From Dyella silvae (GTDB taxonomy: Bacteria > Pseudomonadota > Gammaproteobacteria > Xanthomonadales > Rhodanobacteraceae): 64,000 nt of DNA. Under the pieces are notes generated by a model, which was not told the DNA's origin, ran no database searches, and saw only the letters and a list, made by a program, of their open reading frames with translations. Each line of letters opens with the position of its first letter. Positions within the stretch are counted from its first letter, which is position 1. Location: the NCBI RefSeq assembly GCF_026421305.1, contig NZ_JAPJBQ010000001.1, positions 806,001 to 870,000 of the forward strand, in the 5' to 3' direction. A program made the translations under genes and the position numbers. Positions 54,032-61,343 of the stretch are shown in pieces.

Positions 54032-54684
54032 GAGTTCAGTTCCTGCAATCGACGCAGCACGCTTTCGGCGGCGTCTTGTTCAGCGGCACGGCGACTGCCG
54101 CCGCGACCCTCAGCCCGGATCTTTGCGGGCTCGGCGATTTCGCAGGAGACGTCAAAGGTCTTGGCGTGATCCTCGCCGTGGCTGTCGATCAGATCGTACT
54201 GCGGCAGGGGCCATCCGCGCCCCTGCAATAATTCCTGCAAGCGGGTCTTGGCGTCCTTCGACGAGCGCGGGATCGCCGCCACCAGCGGTTCGAACAGCGC
54301 ACGCACCACGGTGCGGCATGCGTCAAAACCAGCATCGAGATAGACCGCAGCCACCATGGCTTCAAACGCGTCAGCCAGGATGGACTCGCGACGAAAACCG
54401 CCGCTCTTCAGTTCGCCGGAACCAAGCTTGAGTTCGTCGCCAAGCTCCAGCTCACGGGCAATGACCGCAAGAGCCTGGCCGTTGACCAGCTGCGCTCGCA
54501 ATCGGGAAAGCTCACCCTCACTGGCATTCGGGTGAGCCTCATACAGAAGCTCGGCCACAACCAAGCCCAGCAGTGCATCGCCCAGGAACTCCATTCGCTC
54601 GTTGTTCGGCTTCCCAGCGCTGCGATGGGTAAGCGCCAGCTGCGCGAGCGCGGGATCACGAAAACTATAGGCGAGCTTGGTCAA
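54028..54684 (-). CDS. rnc: ribonuclease III
   Basis: The 218-residue endonuclease cleaves double-stranded RNA (rRNA precursors, some mRNAs). The nuclease domain (about 1-140) holds the signature [14 protein letters not shown] and the second metal-ligand region [15 protein letters not shown]. The dsRNA-binding domain (about 148-215) has [29 protein letters not shown] and [12 protein letters not shown]. The only start codon after the upstream in-frame TAA that leaves the domain intact is TTG at 54684; AGG lies just before it. The frame is the same as the preceding DUF4845 gene and 15 bases separate the two, so reinitiation is likely. Confidence 0.95.
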   Translation of the reverse strand: MTKLAYSFRDPALAQLALTHRSAGKPNNERMEFLGDALLGLVVAELLYEAHPNASEGELSRLRAQLVNGQALAVIARELELGDELKLGSGELKSGGFRRESILADAFEAMVAAVYLDAGFDACRTVVRALFEPLVAAIPRSSKDAKTRLQELLQGRGWPLPQYDLIDSHGEDHAKTFDVSCEIAEPAKIRAEGRGGSRRAAEQDAAESVLRRLQELNS

Positions 54685-54699
54685 ATCCTGGGCCTGCGC

Positions 54700-55080
54700 T
54701 TAACCGCTGACATTACCTTGCAGAGCCACACTTTTCTCGAAATGCAGCAGAAAATCGATGTTGTACATAAAGGGAATACGCTTGTCATAGCTGACCATCA
54801 GTTCCGCAGCGTTATCGGCGCGCTTGAGTGTAATGTCTTTGGGCTTGATGGTCGCGTCAGCTACGTACTGAAAATCGAGCTTATATATGAGATCACGACG
54901 CAGACTATCCAATGATCGTCCTTCTGCGCCGCCGCTGGCCACCTGATTCATAGCCTTGTTAACGCCCATAAACTCAACATATGCAGGAACCAGCTTCATG
55001 GCCATAAAACCGAAGAAGCTAGCGACGACCAATACGAACATAAACCCAATTAGGGTGATACCTGTCTGCTTCGATTTCAT
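54700..55080 (-). CDS. DUF4845 membrane protein between lepB and rnc
   Basis: The 126-residue protein has one N-terminal membrane helix (about 8-28; LIGFMFVLVVASFFGFMAMK) after a pilin-like KQTGITL, then a mixed helix-strand domain (YVEFMGVNKAMNQV, LRRDLIYKLDFQYV, YNIDFLLHFEKSV). This is the DUF4845 family always found between lepB and rnc in many gammaproteobacteria. The ATG at 55080 is chosen by homology edge. Two lines of sequence counted by hand gave 42 and 48 percent G+C, well below the genes around it (about 60 percent). Function unknown. Confidence 0.88.
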   Translation of the reverse strand: MKSKQTGITLIGFMFVLVVASFFGFMAMKLVPAYVEFMGVNKAMNQVASGGAEGRSLDSLRRDLIYKLDFQYVADATIKPKDITLKRADNAAELMVSYDKRIPFMYNIDFLLHFEKSVALQGNVSG

Positions 55081-55223
55081 AGTCCCCTCGCTATGCCACA
55101 CGTTGCGATTTCCGGCTGACTGGCCATGCGCCACCGACGCGCCCCGGCAGCCCGGTCGGCGCATCCATTGTCGCCGGTAGCTGCCCCAACGTCACTGGCA
55201 GACAGCCTATGGCCATCACGCTT

Positions 55224-56126
55224 TTAATGGATGACCGTGCCCATGCGATGGAACGCAACGCCCGAGCCAGTCCAGCTCAGCCAGATCAGGAAGGCCTTGC
55301 CCGCCAGATTCTGCTCCGGCAGACAGCCCCACCAGCGGCTATCCGTGCTGTTGTAACGGTTGTCGCCCATGGCCAGATAGCAACCCTGCGGCACCACCAG
55401 CGGCACGTGCGGGTTAGGCAGCGGCGGCGGCACCGCGTAGTTGGGCATGCGGGCCGCCAGATGGTTGACCACGCCGCCCTGACCGTTGGGCAGGTGCTCG
55501 TTCCACACCGTGGCGCCCATCTCCAGCATCAGGCGGGACTCCGCGCGCTTGGGGTCGCCCTCATAGGGACCGATCAGATCAGCAGCCACCGGCTCGCCGT
55601 TAACCACCAACTGGTCCCCATGCATTTCCACGCGATCGCCGGGCATGCCCACGATGCGCTTGATCCAGTTCTGGCTGGGCACCGGCGCATGCGGGTCGGC
55701 GCAGCTCTGGTCGCCACTGCGAACCAGCTTGCCGCCGTCTTCGCACAGATAACCGGGGAAGCGGAACACGATCACATCTCCGCGCTTGGGCTCGCCCAGG
55801 CTAAGAAACTTGTTGTTGAACGCCGGCATGCGCAGGCCGTAGGCGAACTTGTTGACCAGGATGAAGTCGCCCACGTCCAGCGTCGGCATCATCGAGCCGG
55901 AGGGGATGCGAAACGGTTCTGCCACAAACGAGCGCAGCAGCAATACCACCAGCACTACCGGAAACAGCGAACGGGACCAGTCCACCAGCACCGGCTCGCG
56001 CTCTTCCGCGCCCGCTGCCTCGGCCCTGGCCTTGCGCTTCTTGTGGAAGAACAGGCGGTCCAGGCCCCACACCACGCCGAACAGCACGGTGAGGCCAAGC
56101 AGAATCGCCGAAAAGTCGAAATCCAT
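55224..56126 (-). CDS. lepB: signal peptidase I
   Basis: The 300-residue inner-membrane enzyme cuts signal peptides from exported proteins. Two N-terminal membrane helices (about 6-24 and 53-68) precede the catalytic domain with Ser78 (RIPSGSMMPTL) and Lys156 (QNWIKRIVGMPGD). The conserved C-terminal box is CYLAMGDNRYNSTDSRWWG. Length and motif spacing match the proteobacterial type. It lies 50 bases downstream of lepA in the same operon. Confidence 0.97.
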   Translation of the reverse strand: MDFDFSAILLGLTVLFGVVWGLDRLFFHKKRKARAEAAGAEEREPVLVDWSRSLFPVVLVVLLLRSFVAEPFRIPSGSMMPTLDVGDFILVNKFAYGLRMPAFNNKFLSLGEPKRGDVIVFRFPGYLCEDGGKLVRSGDQSCADPHAPVPSQNWIKRIVGMPGDRVEMHGDQLVVNGEPVAADLIGPYEGDPKRAESRLMLEMGATVWNEHLPNGQGGVVNHLAARMPNYAVPPPLPNPHVPLVVPQGCYLAMGDNRYNSTDSRWWGCLPEQNLAGKAFLIWLSWTGSGVAFHRMGTVIH

Positions 56127-56176
56127 GCCCTACTCCAAGGTTGCTCGACGAGGGGAACGCCGAATCCACAGGTTTA

Positions 56177-57967
56177 TTATTTGTCCACCTTCAATACGGC
56201 AAGGAAGGCTTCCTGTGGGATCTCCACGCGGCCGACCTGCTTCATGCGCTTTTTGCCTTCTTTCTGCTTCTCGAGCAATTTCTTCTTTCGGCTGACGTCA
56301 CCGCCATAGCACTTGGCCAGTACGTTCTTGCGCAGCGCCTTGACCGTGGAGCGGGCGACGATCTGGGCACCGATGGCGGCCTGGATGGCCACGTCGAACT
56401 GCTGGCGGGGGATCAGGTCTTTCATGCGCTCGACCAGGTCGCGGCCACGACGCTCGGCATGGACGCGGTGCACGATCAGGCTCAGTGCGTCGACGCGATC
56501 GCCATTGATGAGCACATCCACGCGCACGAACGGGCCGGCCTCGAAGCGCTCGAAGTGGTAATCCATCGAGGCATAACCGCGCGACACCGACTTCAGGCGA
56601 TCAAAGAAGTCCAGCACCACCTCGGCCAGCGGCATTTCGTACGTGATCTGCACCTGGGTCGCCAGATACTGAATGGAGCGCTGTACGCCGCGCTTCTCTT
56701 CGCACAACGTGATGATGTTGCCGATGTAATCAGCCGGCGTGAGGATGCTCGCCACGATGATCGGCTCGCGGATCTCCTCAATGAGATTCGCAGCCGGCAG
56801 CTTGGCTGGGTTGTCCAGCATCATCATCGAACCGTCGCTCTTCACCACTTCGTAGACGACGGTAGGCGCGGTGGTGATGAGGTCGAGGTCGTACTCGCGC
56901 TCCAGGCGCTCCTGCACGATCTCCATGTGGAGCATGCCGAGGAAGCCGCAACGGAAACCGAAGCCCATGGCCTCGGAGCTTTCCGGCTCAAAGAACAGCG
57001 CTGCATCATTGAGGCGAAGCTTGTCGAGCGCTTCGCGCAAAGCGGGATAGTCGTCAGCCGACACCGGGAACAAGCCGGCGAACACGCGTGGCTGCATGGT
57101 CTGGAAACCTGACAGCGGCTTCGCGGCCGGCTTGCCGGCCAGCGTCAGCGTGTCACCCACTGGTGCGCCATGCACGTCCTTGATCGACGCGGTAATCCAG
57201 CCCACCTCGCCCGGCGAGAGCTTGTCGAGCTTCTTGCGTTTGGGCGTGAACACACCCACTTCGCTCACTTCGTGCGCACGACCGGTCGACATCACCAACA
57301 GCTTGTCGCCCGGCTTGATCTCGCCCTGCACGACGCGCACCAGCGACACAACGCCCAGGTAGTTGTCGAACCAGGAGTCAATGATCAATGCCTGCAGGCG
57401 ATCCGTGTCGCCTACTTTCGGTGGCGGGATGCGCGCCACAATGGCTTCCAGCACCTCGATCACGTTCTGGCCGGTCTTGGCGCTAACTGCCACGGCGTCG
57501 GTGGCATCAATGCCAATCACGGCTTCGATCTCGCCCTTCACCTTTTCCGGATCAGCGGTGGGCAGATCGATCTTGTTGAGGACCGGCACCACTTCCAGGC
57601 CCATTTCCACCGCGGTGTAGCAGTTGGCAACGGACTGTGCTTCCACACCCTGGGCTGCATCCACCACCAGCAGCGCCCCTTCACACGCGGCTAGCGAGCG
57701 ACTCACCTCATAGGAGAAGTCGACGTGCCCCGGGGTGTCGATGAAATTCAGCTGGTAGGTTTTGCCGTCGCGTGACTTGTAAGGCAGCGACACCGACTGC
57801 GCCTTGATCGTGATGCCGCGCTCGCGCTCGATCGGATTGTTGTCGAGCACCTGCGCCTCCATCTCGCGTTCGGTCAGTCCACCGCAGATCTGGATGATGC
57901 GGTCGGCCAGTGTCGACTTGCCGTGATCGATGTGGGCGATGATGGAGAAGTTTCGGATCAGTTCCAT
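56177..57967 (-). CDS. lepA: elongation factor 4 (back-translocating GTPase)
   Basis: The 596-residue ribosomal GTPase has G1 [14 protein letters not shown]3 DTPGHVDF and G4 NKID. It has the EF4-specific domains, including [17 protein letters not shown] near residue 340, and the LepA C-terminal domain ending [20 protein letters not shown]. It helps ribosomes recover from stalled translocation and aids initiation and assembly. Full length with all motifs. It lies upstream of lepB in the usual lepA-lepB order. Confidence 0.98.
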   Translation of the reverse strand: MELIRNFSIIAHIDHGKSTLADRIIQICGGLTEREMEAQVLDNNPIERERGITIKAQSVSLPYKSRDGKTYQLNFIDTPGHVDFSYEVSRSLAACEGALLVVDAAQGVEAQSVANCYTAVEMGLEVVPVLNKIDLPTADPEKVKGEIEAVIGIDATDAVAVSAKTGQNVIEVLEAIVARIPPPKVGDTDRLQALIIDSWFDNYLGVVSLVRVVQGEIKPGDKLLVMSTGRAHEVSEVGVFTPKRKKLDKLSPGEVGWITASIKDVHGAPVGDTLTLAGKPAAKPLSGFQTMQPRVFAGLFPVSADDYPALREALDKLRLNDAALFFEPESSEAMGFGFRCGFLGMLHMEIVQERLEREYDLDLITTAPTVVYEVVKSDGSMMMLDNPAKLPAANLIEEIREPIIVASILTPADYIGNIITLCEEKRGVQRSIQYLATQVQITYEMPLAEVVLDFFDRLKSVSRGYASMDYHFERFEAGPFVRVDVLINGDRVDALSLIVHRVHAERRGRDLVERMKDLIPRQQFDVAIQAAIGAQIVARSTVKALRKNVLAKCYGGDVSRKKKLLEKQKEGKKRMKQVGRVEIPQEAFLAVLKVDK

Positions 57968-58099
57968 GGAGCACGCTAGCTGCGTTTACTGCCTTGCGCG
58001 GTGCGCGGGCAGCGTATCGCCGGGGTTGGCAATACGAACCCGGCATTATCGCATGGAACGCTCGGTTGTCGGGCATCGCCGGAAGTTGCCAGCGCTCCC

Positions 58100-58145
58100 G
58101 CCACCATGCCCCGGGACGATGGTGGCCCAAGCGCCCATCGTCCCG
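58100..58145. repeat. two overlapping inverted repeats upstream of lepA
   Basis: Within the 236-base gap between the lepA and mucD genes, GCCACCAT/ATGGTGGC (58100-58107 with 58119-58126) and CGGGACGATGG/CCATCGTCCCG (58112-58122 with 58135-58145) share bases. Only one hairpin can form at a time. No T-run flanks them, so they are not an ordinary terminator for mucD. Confidence 0.5.
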
Positions 58146-58203
58146 AGGCCGTTGACGGCTGAAAAGACCTGTCGCGGCGCTGCCACGCCGCGCCCTGGGC
58201 TCC

Positions 58204-59691
58204 TCAGTCGTCCTTACCACCCGGCACGGTCAGTCCAATGAAGCCGCTCTGATTGCCGTGCCGTACGAGCAGCAGCACCGTATCGCCCGGCTTGGCGTCC
58301 TTGGTCGCCTCGCGGAACGCCGTGGCACTGCCCACCTTTTGCTGATTCACCATCAGGATCACATCGCCCGGCTGCAGGCCCGCGCGAGCGGCCGCCGCGC
58401 CAGTGACGTTATTGATGCCCACCCCCTCGCCAGCCTTCAGGCCCAGCTGCTGGCGATCGCCAGCGTCCAGGTCTTGCACGGCGAGGCCGAGTGCGCTGGA
58501 GCCGCTGGCAGCCGCTGCCTTGCCGGTATCAACCGAGGCCAGCACGGCACTCTTGTCGCGGGGCATCTCGCCGACATTGACGTTCACATCCTGCTTCTTG
58601 CCATCGCGAAGGATCTGCAAGGTCGCTTTGGTACCCGGCGTGGTCTGACCAACCAGCGGCGGCAGATCGGTGGACGAATTGATGCTCTGACCGTTGTAGG
58701 CAAGGATGATGTCACCCGCGTGCAGACCGGCCTTCTCCGCCGGGCCGCCCTTGGTCACTTCGGCTACCGCCGCACCGGATGCGTTGTCCAGCTTGAACGC
58801 CTTCACCATGGCATCGCTGATTGGCTGCACCATCACGCCGAGCTGGCCACGCGAAACGTAGCCCTTCTCCTTGATTTGCTTGACCACATTCATGGCCACG
58901 TCAATCGGAATGGAGAACGCCACACCCTGGTATCCCCCGGTGTTGGAGTAGATCTGCGAGTTGACGCCGACCACCCGGCCTTGCAGGTCGAACAACGGAC
59001 CACCCGAATTACCGCGATTGATCGGCACGTCGGTCTGGATAAACGAGGTGTAGGGCTGATCCTGGCTACCCAGGTTGCGCCCGACCGCACTGACGATGCC
59101 TTGCGTCACGGTGTAGTCAAAACCAAATGGCGAGCCGATCGCCAACACCCACTGACCCGGCTTCAGCGCGCGCGAGTCACCGATGGTGACGGCCGGCAAA
59201 CTGCCCTTGGCGTCCACCTTCAGCAATGCAATGTCGTATTGCGGGTCGCTGCCCACGACCTTGGCCGTCAACGTGCGATGGTCCTGCAGACGCACGGTGA
59301 CCGTGTCCGCGCCATCCACCACATGGTTGTTGGTGAGGACATAGCCGTCCCCGGAAATAACGAAGCCCGACCCCAGCGAGGTGCGCTGCTGCTCCTCCGG
59401 TGAAGGCACCATGGGCATGCCGAAAAAGCGGCGGAACAGCTCCGCCGACGGATCATCACTATCATCGGGCATGTCCGGCATGCCGCGCGCTGCAGCACGT
59501 CCCTTGGTCTGCTTCTTGCCGCTGTACTTGGCCTCGACATGCACCACCGCCGGCGCGTTCTTCTGCACGATGCCGGTGAAATCGGGCAAGCCGGATACGG
59601 CGGGCGCAGCATTCTGTGCCTGTACACCGCCAGCCAACACCAGGCTCATCAGGACGGCGCACGACAGCGTGCGCAAAACGAGTCGATTCAT
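58204..59691 (-). CDS. mucD: periplasmic Do-family serine protease (DegP/MucD type)
   Basis: The 495-residue protease has a signal peptide (hydrophobic about 10-24, cut near GVQAQ), a trypsin-like domain with the triad His (VLTNNHVVDGAD), Asp (YDIALLKVDA) and Ser (NRGNSGGPLF), and two PDZ domains (about 290-380 and 400-490). The MucD name rests on position after rpoE-rseA; such enzymes degrade or refold misfolded envelope proteins. GGAGGA 5 bases before the ATG at 59691 decides the start; in-frame codons extend to 59724. It is expected to be under sigma-E control. Confidence 0.9.
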   Translation of the reverse strand: MNRLVLRTLSCAVLMSLVLAGGVQAQNAAPAVSGLPDFTGIVQKNAPAVVHVEAKYSGKKQTKGRAAARGMPDMPDDSDDPSAELFRRFFGMPMVPSPEEQQRTSLGSGFVISGDGYVLTNNHVVDGADTVTVRLQDHRTLTAKVVGSDPQYDIALLKVDAKGSLPAVTIGDSRALKPGQWVLAIGSPFGFDYTVTQGIVSAVGRNLGSQDQPYTSFIQTDVPINRGNSGGPLFDLQGRVVGVNSQIYSNTGGYQGVAFSIPIDVAMNVVKQIKEKGYVSRGQLGVMVQPISDAMVKAFKLDNASGAAVAEVTKGGPAEKAGLHAGDIILAYNGQSINSSTDLPPLVGQTTPGTKATLQILRDGKKQDVNVNVGEMPRDKSAVLASVDTGKAAAASGSSALGLAVQDLDAGDRQQLGLKAGEGVGINNVTGAAAARAGLQPGDVILMVNQQKVGSATAFREATKDAKPGDTVLLLVRHGNQSGFIGLTVPGGKDD

Positions 59692-59816
59692 GCATTCCTC
59701 CATGGGTACGTCAGGCGCATCCATACAAGCCCGCGACGCGGACTTGCATGAATGATTGGCAAGGGAAACAGATCAGGCAATAAAGCAAGCCGCGGGAATA
59801 GACACACGGCTACGCG

Positions 59817-60467
59817 TCACTGAGCGTTGGCGGGGGCCTGTGCAGCTTGCTGCTGTTCGGGGTGAATCAACAACAGATAACTGCCGTCGCCATTGTTCAC
59901 GGGATACCGCGCCACACGATAAGGGGTCAGACTGTTGCGCGAATACAGCAGCGTGCTGTTGTCGCCCTCCAGCGTCGCGGATGCCTGCTGGCTCAGCTTG
60001 TAGGGAGAGTCGGCATACGCATTGACCCACGGCGGCGCCACCGCCGGCACATCCTGGTGGGCCGCCACCTGGATGCCGCTACCAGGCGTCGCCGCAACGG
60101 AGGTTGCAGAGGCCACCTGAGGCCCAGCACGATCCGCGCTCGGTCCTGCGGGCTGAGCCACCATGAGGGCAGCGACCGCCACGCTGGCGGCAATAGCGCC
60201 ACCCGCCGACCAGTGCAGCCAGTGCCGGCGTTTGCCATGAGCCACCGCGCCTTCCTGCTCGATCGCCTGCATCACGCGGGCAGCGAAGCCCTCTGAGGCC
60301 TGCGGCGGAAGCTGGCGACGCAAGCCATCACGGGCTACGTGATAGCGCGACCAGGCCTCCTGCAGCGAGACATCGTGGTCGAGCCGGCGCATCAGGAAGC
60401 GCAGCTCTTCCTTCGACAGCTCGCCGTCCATGCCTGCAGAAAGGTTTTCGCGTTGGGTATCTGTCAT
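59817..60467 (-). CDS. rseA: RseA-like anti-sigma-E factor
   Basis: The 216-residue protein has the RseA N-terminal domain (about 1-75; NLSAGMDGELSKEELRFLMRRLD), a single membrane helix (about 88-104; GGAIAASVAVAALMVA) and a periplasmic tail rich in Ala/Gln. It binds the sigma factor at the membrane and is destroyed by DegS/RseP-like proteases in E. coli. The ATGA overlap with rpoE gives coupled synthesis. The periplasmic part has no recognisable RseB-binding motif, and no rseB gene follows; mucD comes next instead. Confidence 0.9.
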   Translation of the reverse strand: MTDTQRENLSAGMDGELSKEELRFLMRRLDHDVSLQEAWSRYHVARDGLRRQLPPQASEGFAARVMQAIEQEGAVAHGKRRHWLHWSAGGAIAASVAVAALMVAQPAGPSADRAGPQVASATSVAATPGSGIQVAAHQDVPAVAPPWVNAYADSPYKLSQQASATLEGDNSTLLYSRNSLTPYRVARYPVNNGDGSYLLLIHPEQQQAAQAPANAQ

Positions 60468-61060
60468 GGGGTTTTGTCCTCGCGGTCGGACAACAGTGGC
60501 CGCAGTTTCTCATCGATAGCTTCGCGCGCCCGAAAAATACGTGAACGTACCGTACCGATCGGACAGCCCATCGCCTCAGCGATTTCCTCATAGCTGAGGC
60601 CGTCCACTTCACGCAAGGTGATCGCGGTCCGCAATTCCTCAGGCAGCGATTGGACAGTGGAAAATACGGTTTGTTCAATTTCTTGCCGCATGAGTTCGCG
60701 CTCGGGGGTGGCGCTCTCCTGCATACGATCTGCCCCGGGTATAAATGCGGCATCGTCAATGGCGATGTCGTCCGCCGGCGGGCGGCGCCCCATCGCCACC
60801 AGATGGTTCTTGGCGGTATTCACGGCAATTTTGTACAGCCAAGTATAGAAAGCACTTTCGCCACGGAACGAGCCAATCGCCCTCCATGCCCTGATAAAGG
60901 CCTCCTGGGCAATGTCTTCACACTCGCTGTGGTTCTTCACATAACGGGAAACCAGCCCCACGACCTTGTGCTGGTACTTGCGCACCAGCAGGTCAAAGGC
61001 CCGCTTGTCCCCTTGTTGGACGCGCTCGACCAGCGCACTGTCCAGTTCGTTTTCGCCCAT
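60464..61060 (-). CDS. rpoE: RNA polymerase sigma factor RpoE (sigma-E/AlgU)
   Basis: The 198-residue ECF sigma factor has region 2 (about 10-95; LVERVQQGDKRAFDLLVRKY, DIAQEAFIRAWRAIGSFRG, FYTWLYKIAVNTAKN) and region 4 (about 130-190; LPEELRTAITLREVDGLSYEEIAEAMGCP). It controls envelope-stress genes. The ATG at 61060 has AAGGAG 9 bases upstream; the in-frame ATG at 61069 would be too near that site. A sigma-E-type promoter upstream (61126-61153) indicates autoregulation. Confidence 0.97.
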   Translation of the reverse strand: MGENELDSALVERVQQGDKRAFDLLVRKYQHKVVGLVSRYVKNHSECEDIAQEAFIRAWRAIGSFRGESAFYTWLYKIAVNTAKNHLVAMGRRPPADDIAIDDAAFIPGADRMQESATPERELMRQEIEQTVFSTVQSLPEELRTAITLREVDGLSYEEIAEAMGCPIGTVRSRIFRAREAIDEKLRPLLSDREDKTP

Positions 61061-61125
61061 CCGGGCCATCTCCTTCGTCGATGCTGCCACGCGCCTCGGG
61101 ATGCCTAAGGATGTGAGCGGATTGC

Positions 61126-61153
61126 TCAGACAAGAACAATGCCTCCTAGTTCA
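61126..61153 (-). promoter_or_regulatory. sigma-E-type promoter of rpoE
   Basis: On the minus strand, TGAACTA (against GGAACTT) is followed by 16 bases and TCTGA, the exact E. coli sigma-E layout. Transcription would begin near 61118, about 58 bases before the ATG. Confidence 0.65.
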
Positions 61154-61343
61154 GCATGACGGCTTGCGTTTACCAACCCCAGTTGGGGAGTGCGCCTAAT
61201 GGCGACACTATCAAGGGAAAACGCACGAATGCGAAAGAGGCGCACCGCCCCTTGCCAAGCCGCTTACTGCCCCCTGGGCGCAGCCAACGGGCGCATCAGG
61301 CGCCCTTCACCAGAAGTATGGGGGCCATATGGGCCCATGCAAG

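Noticed and set aside
58258-59403. Plus-strand frame (381 codons) opposite mucD
   Set aside because: Antisense shadow of a complete protease gene.
61112-61122. TGTGAGCGGAT, like half of the lac operator
   Set aside because: Only 11 bases match, the second half is unlike, and the site overlaps the rpoE promoter region where no LacI-type regulator is expected. Probably coincidence.
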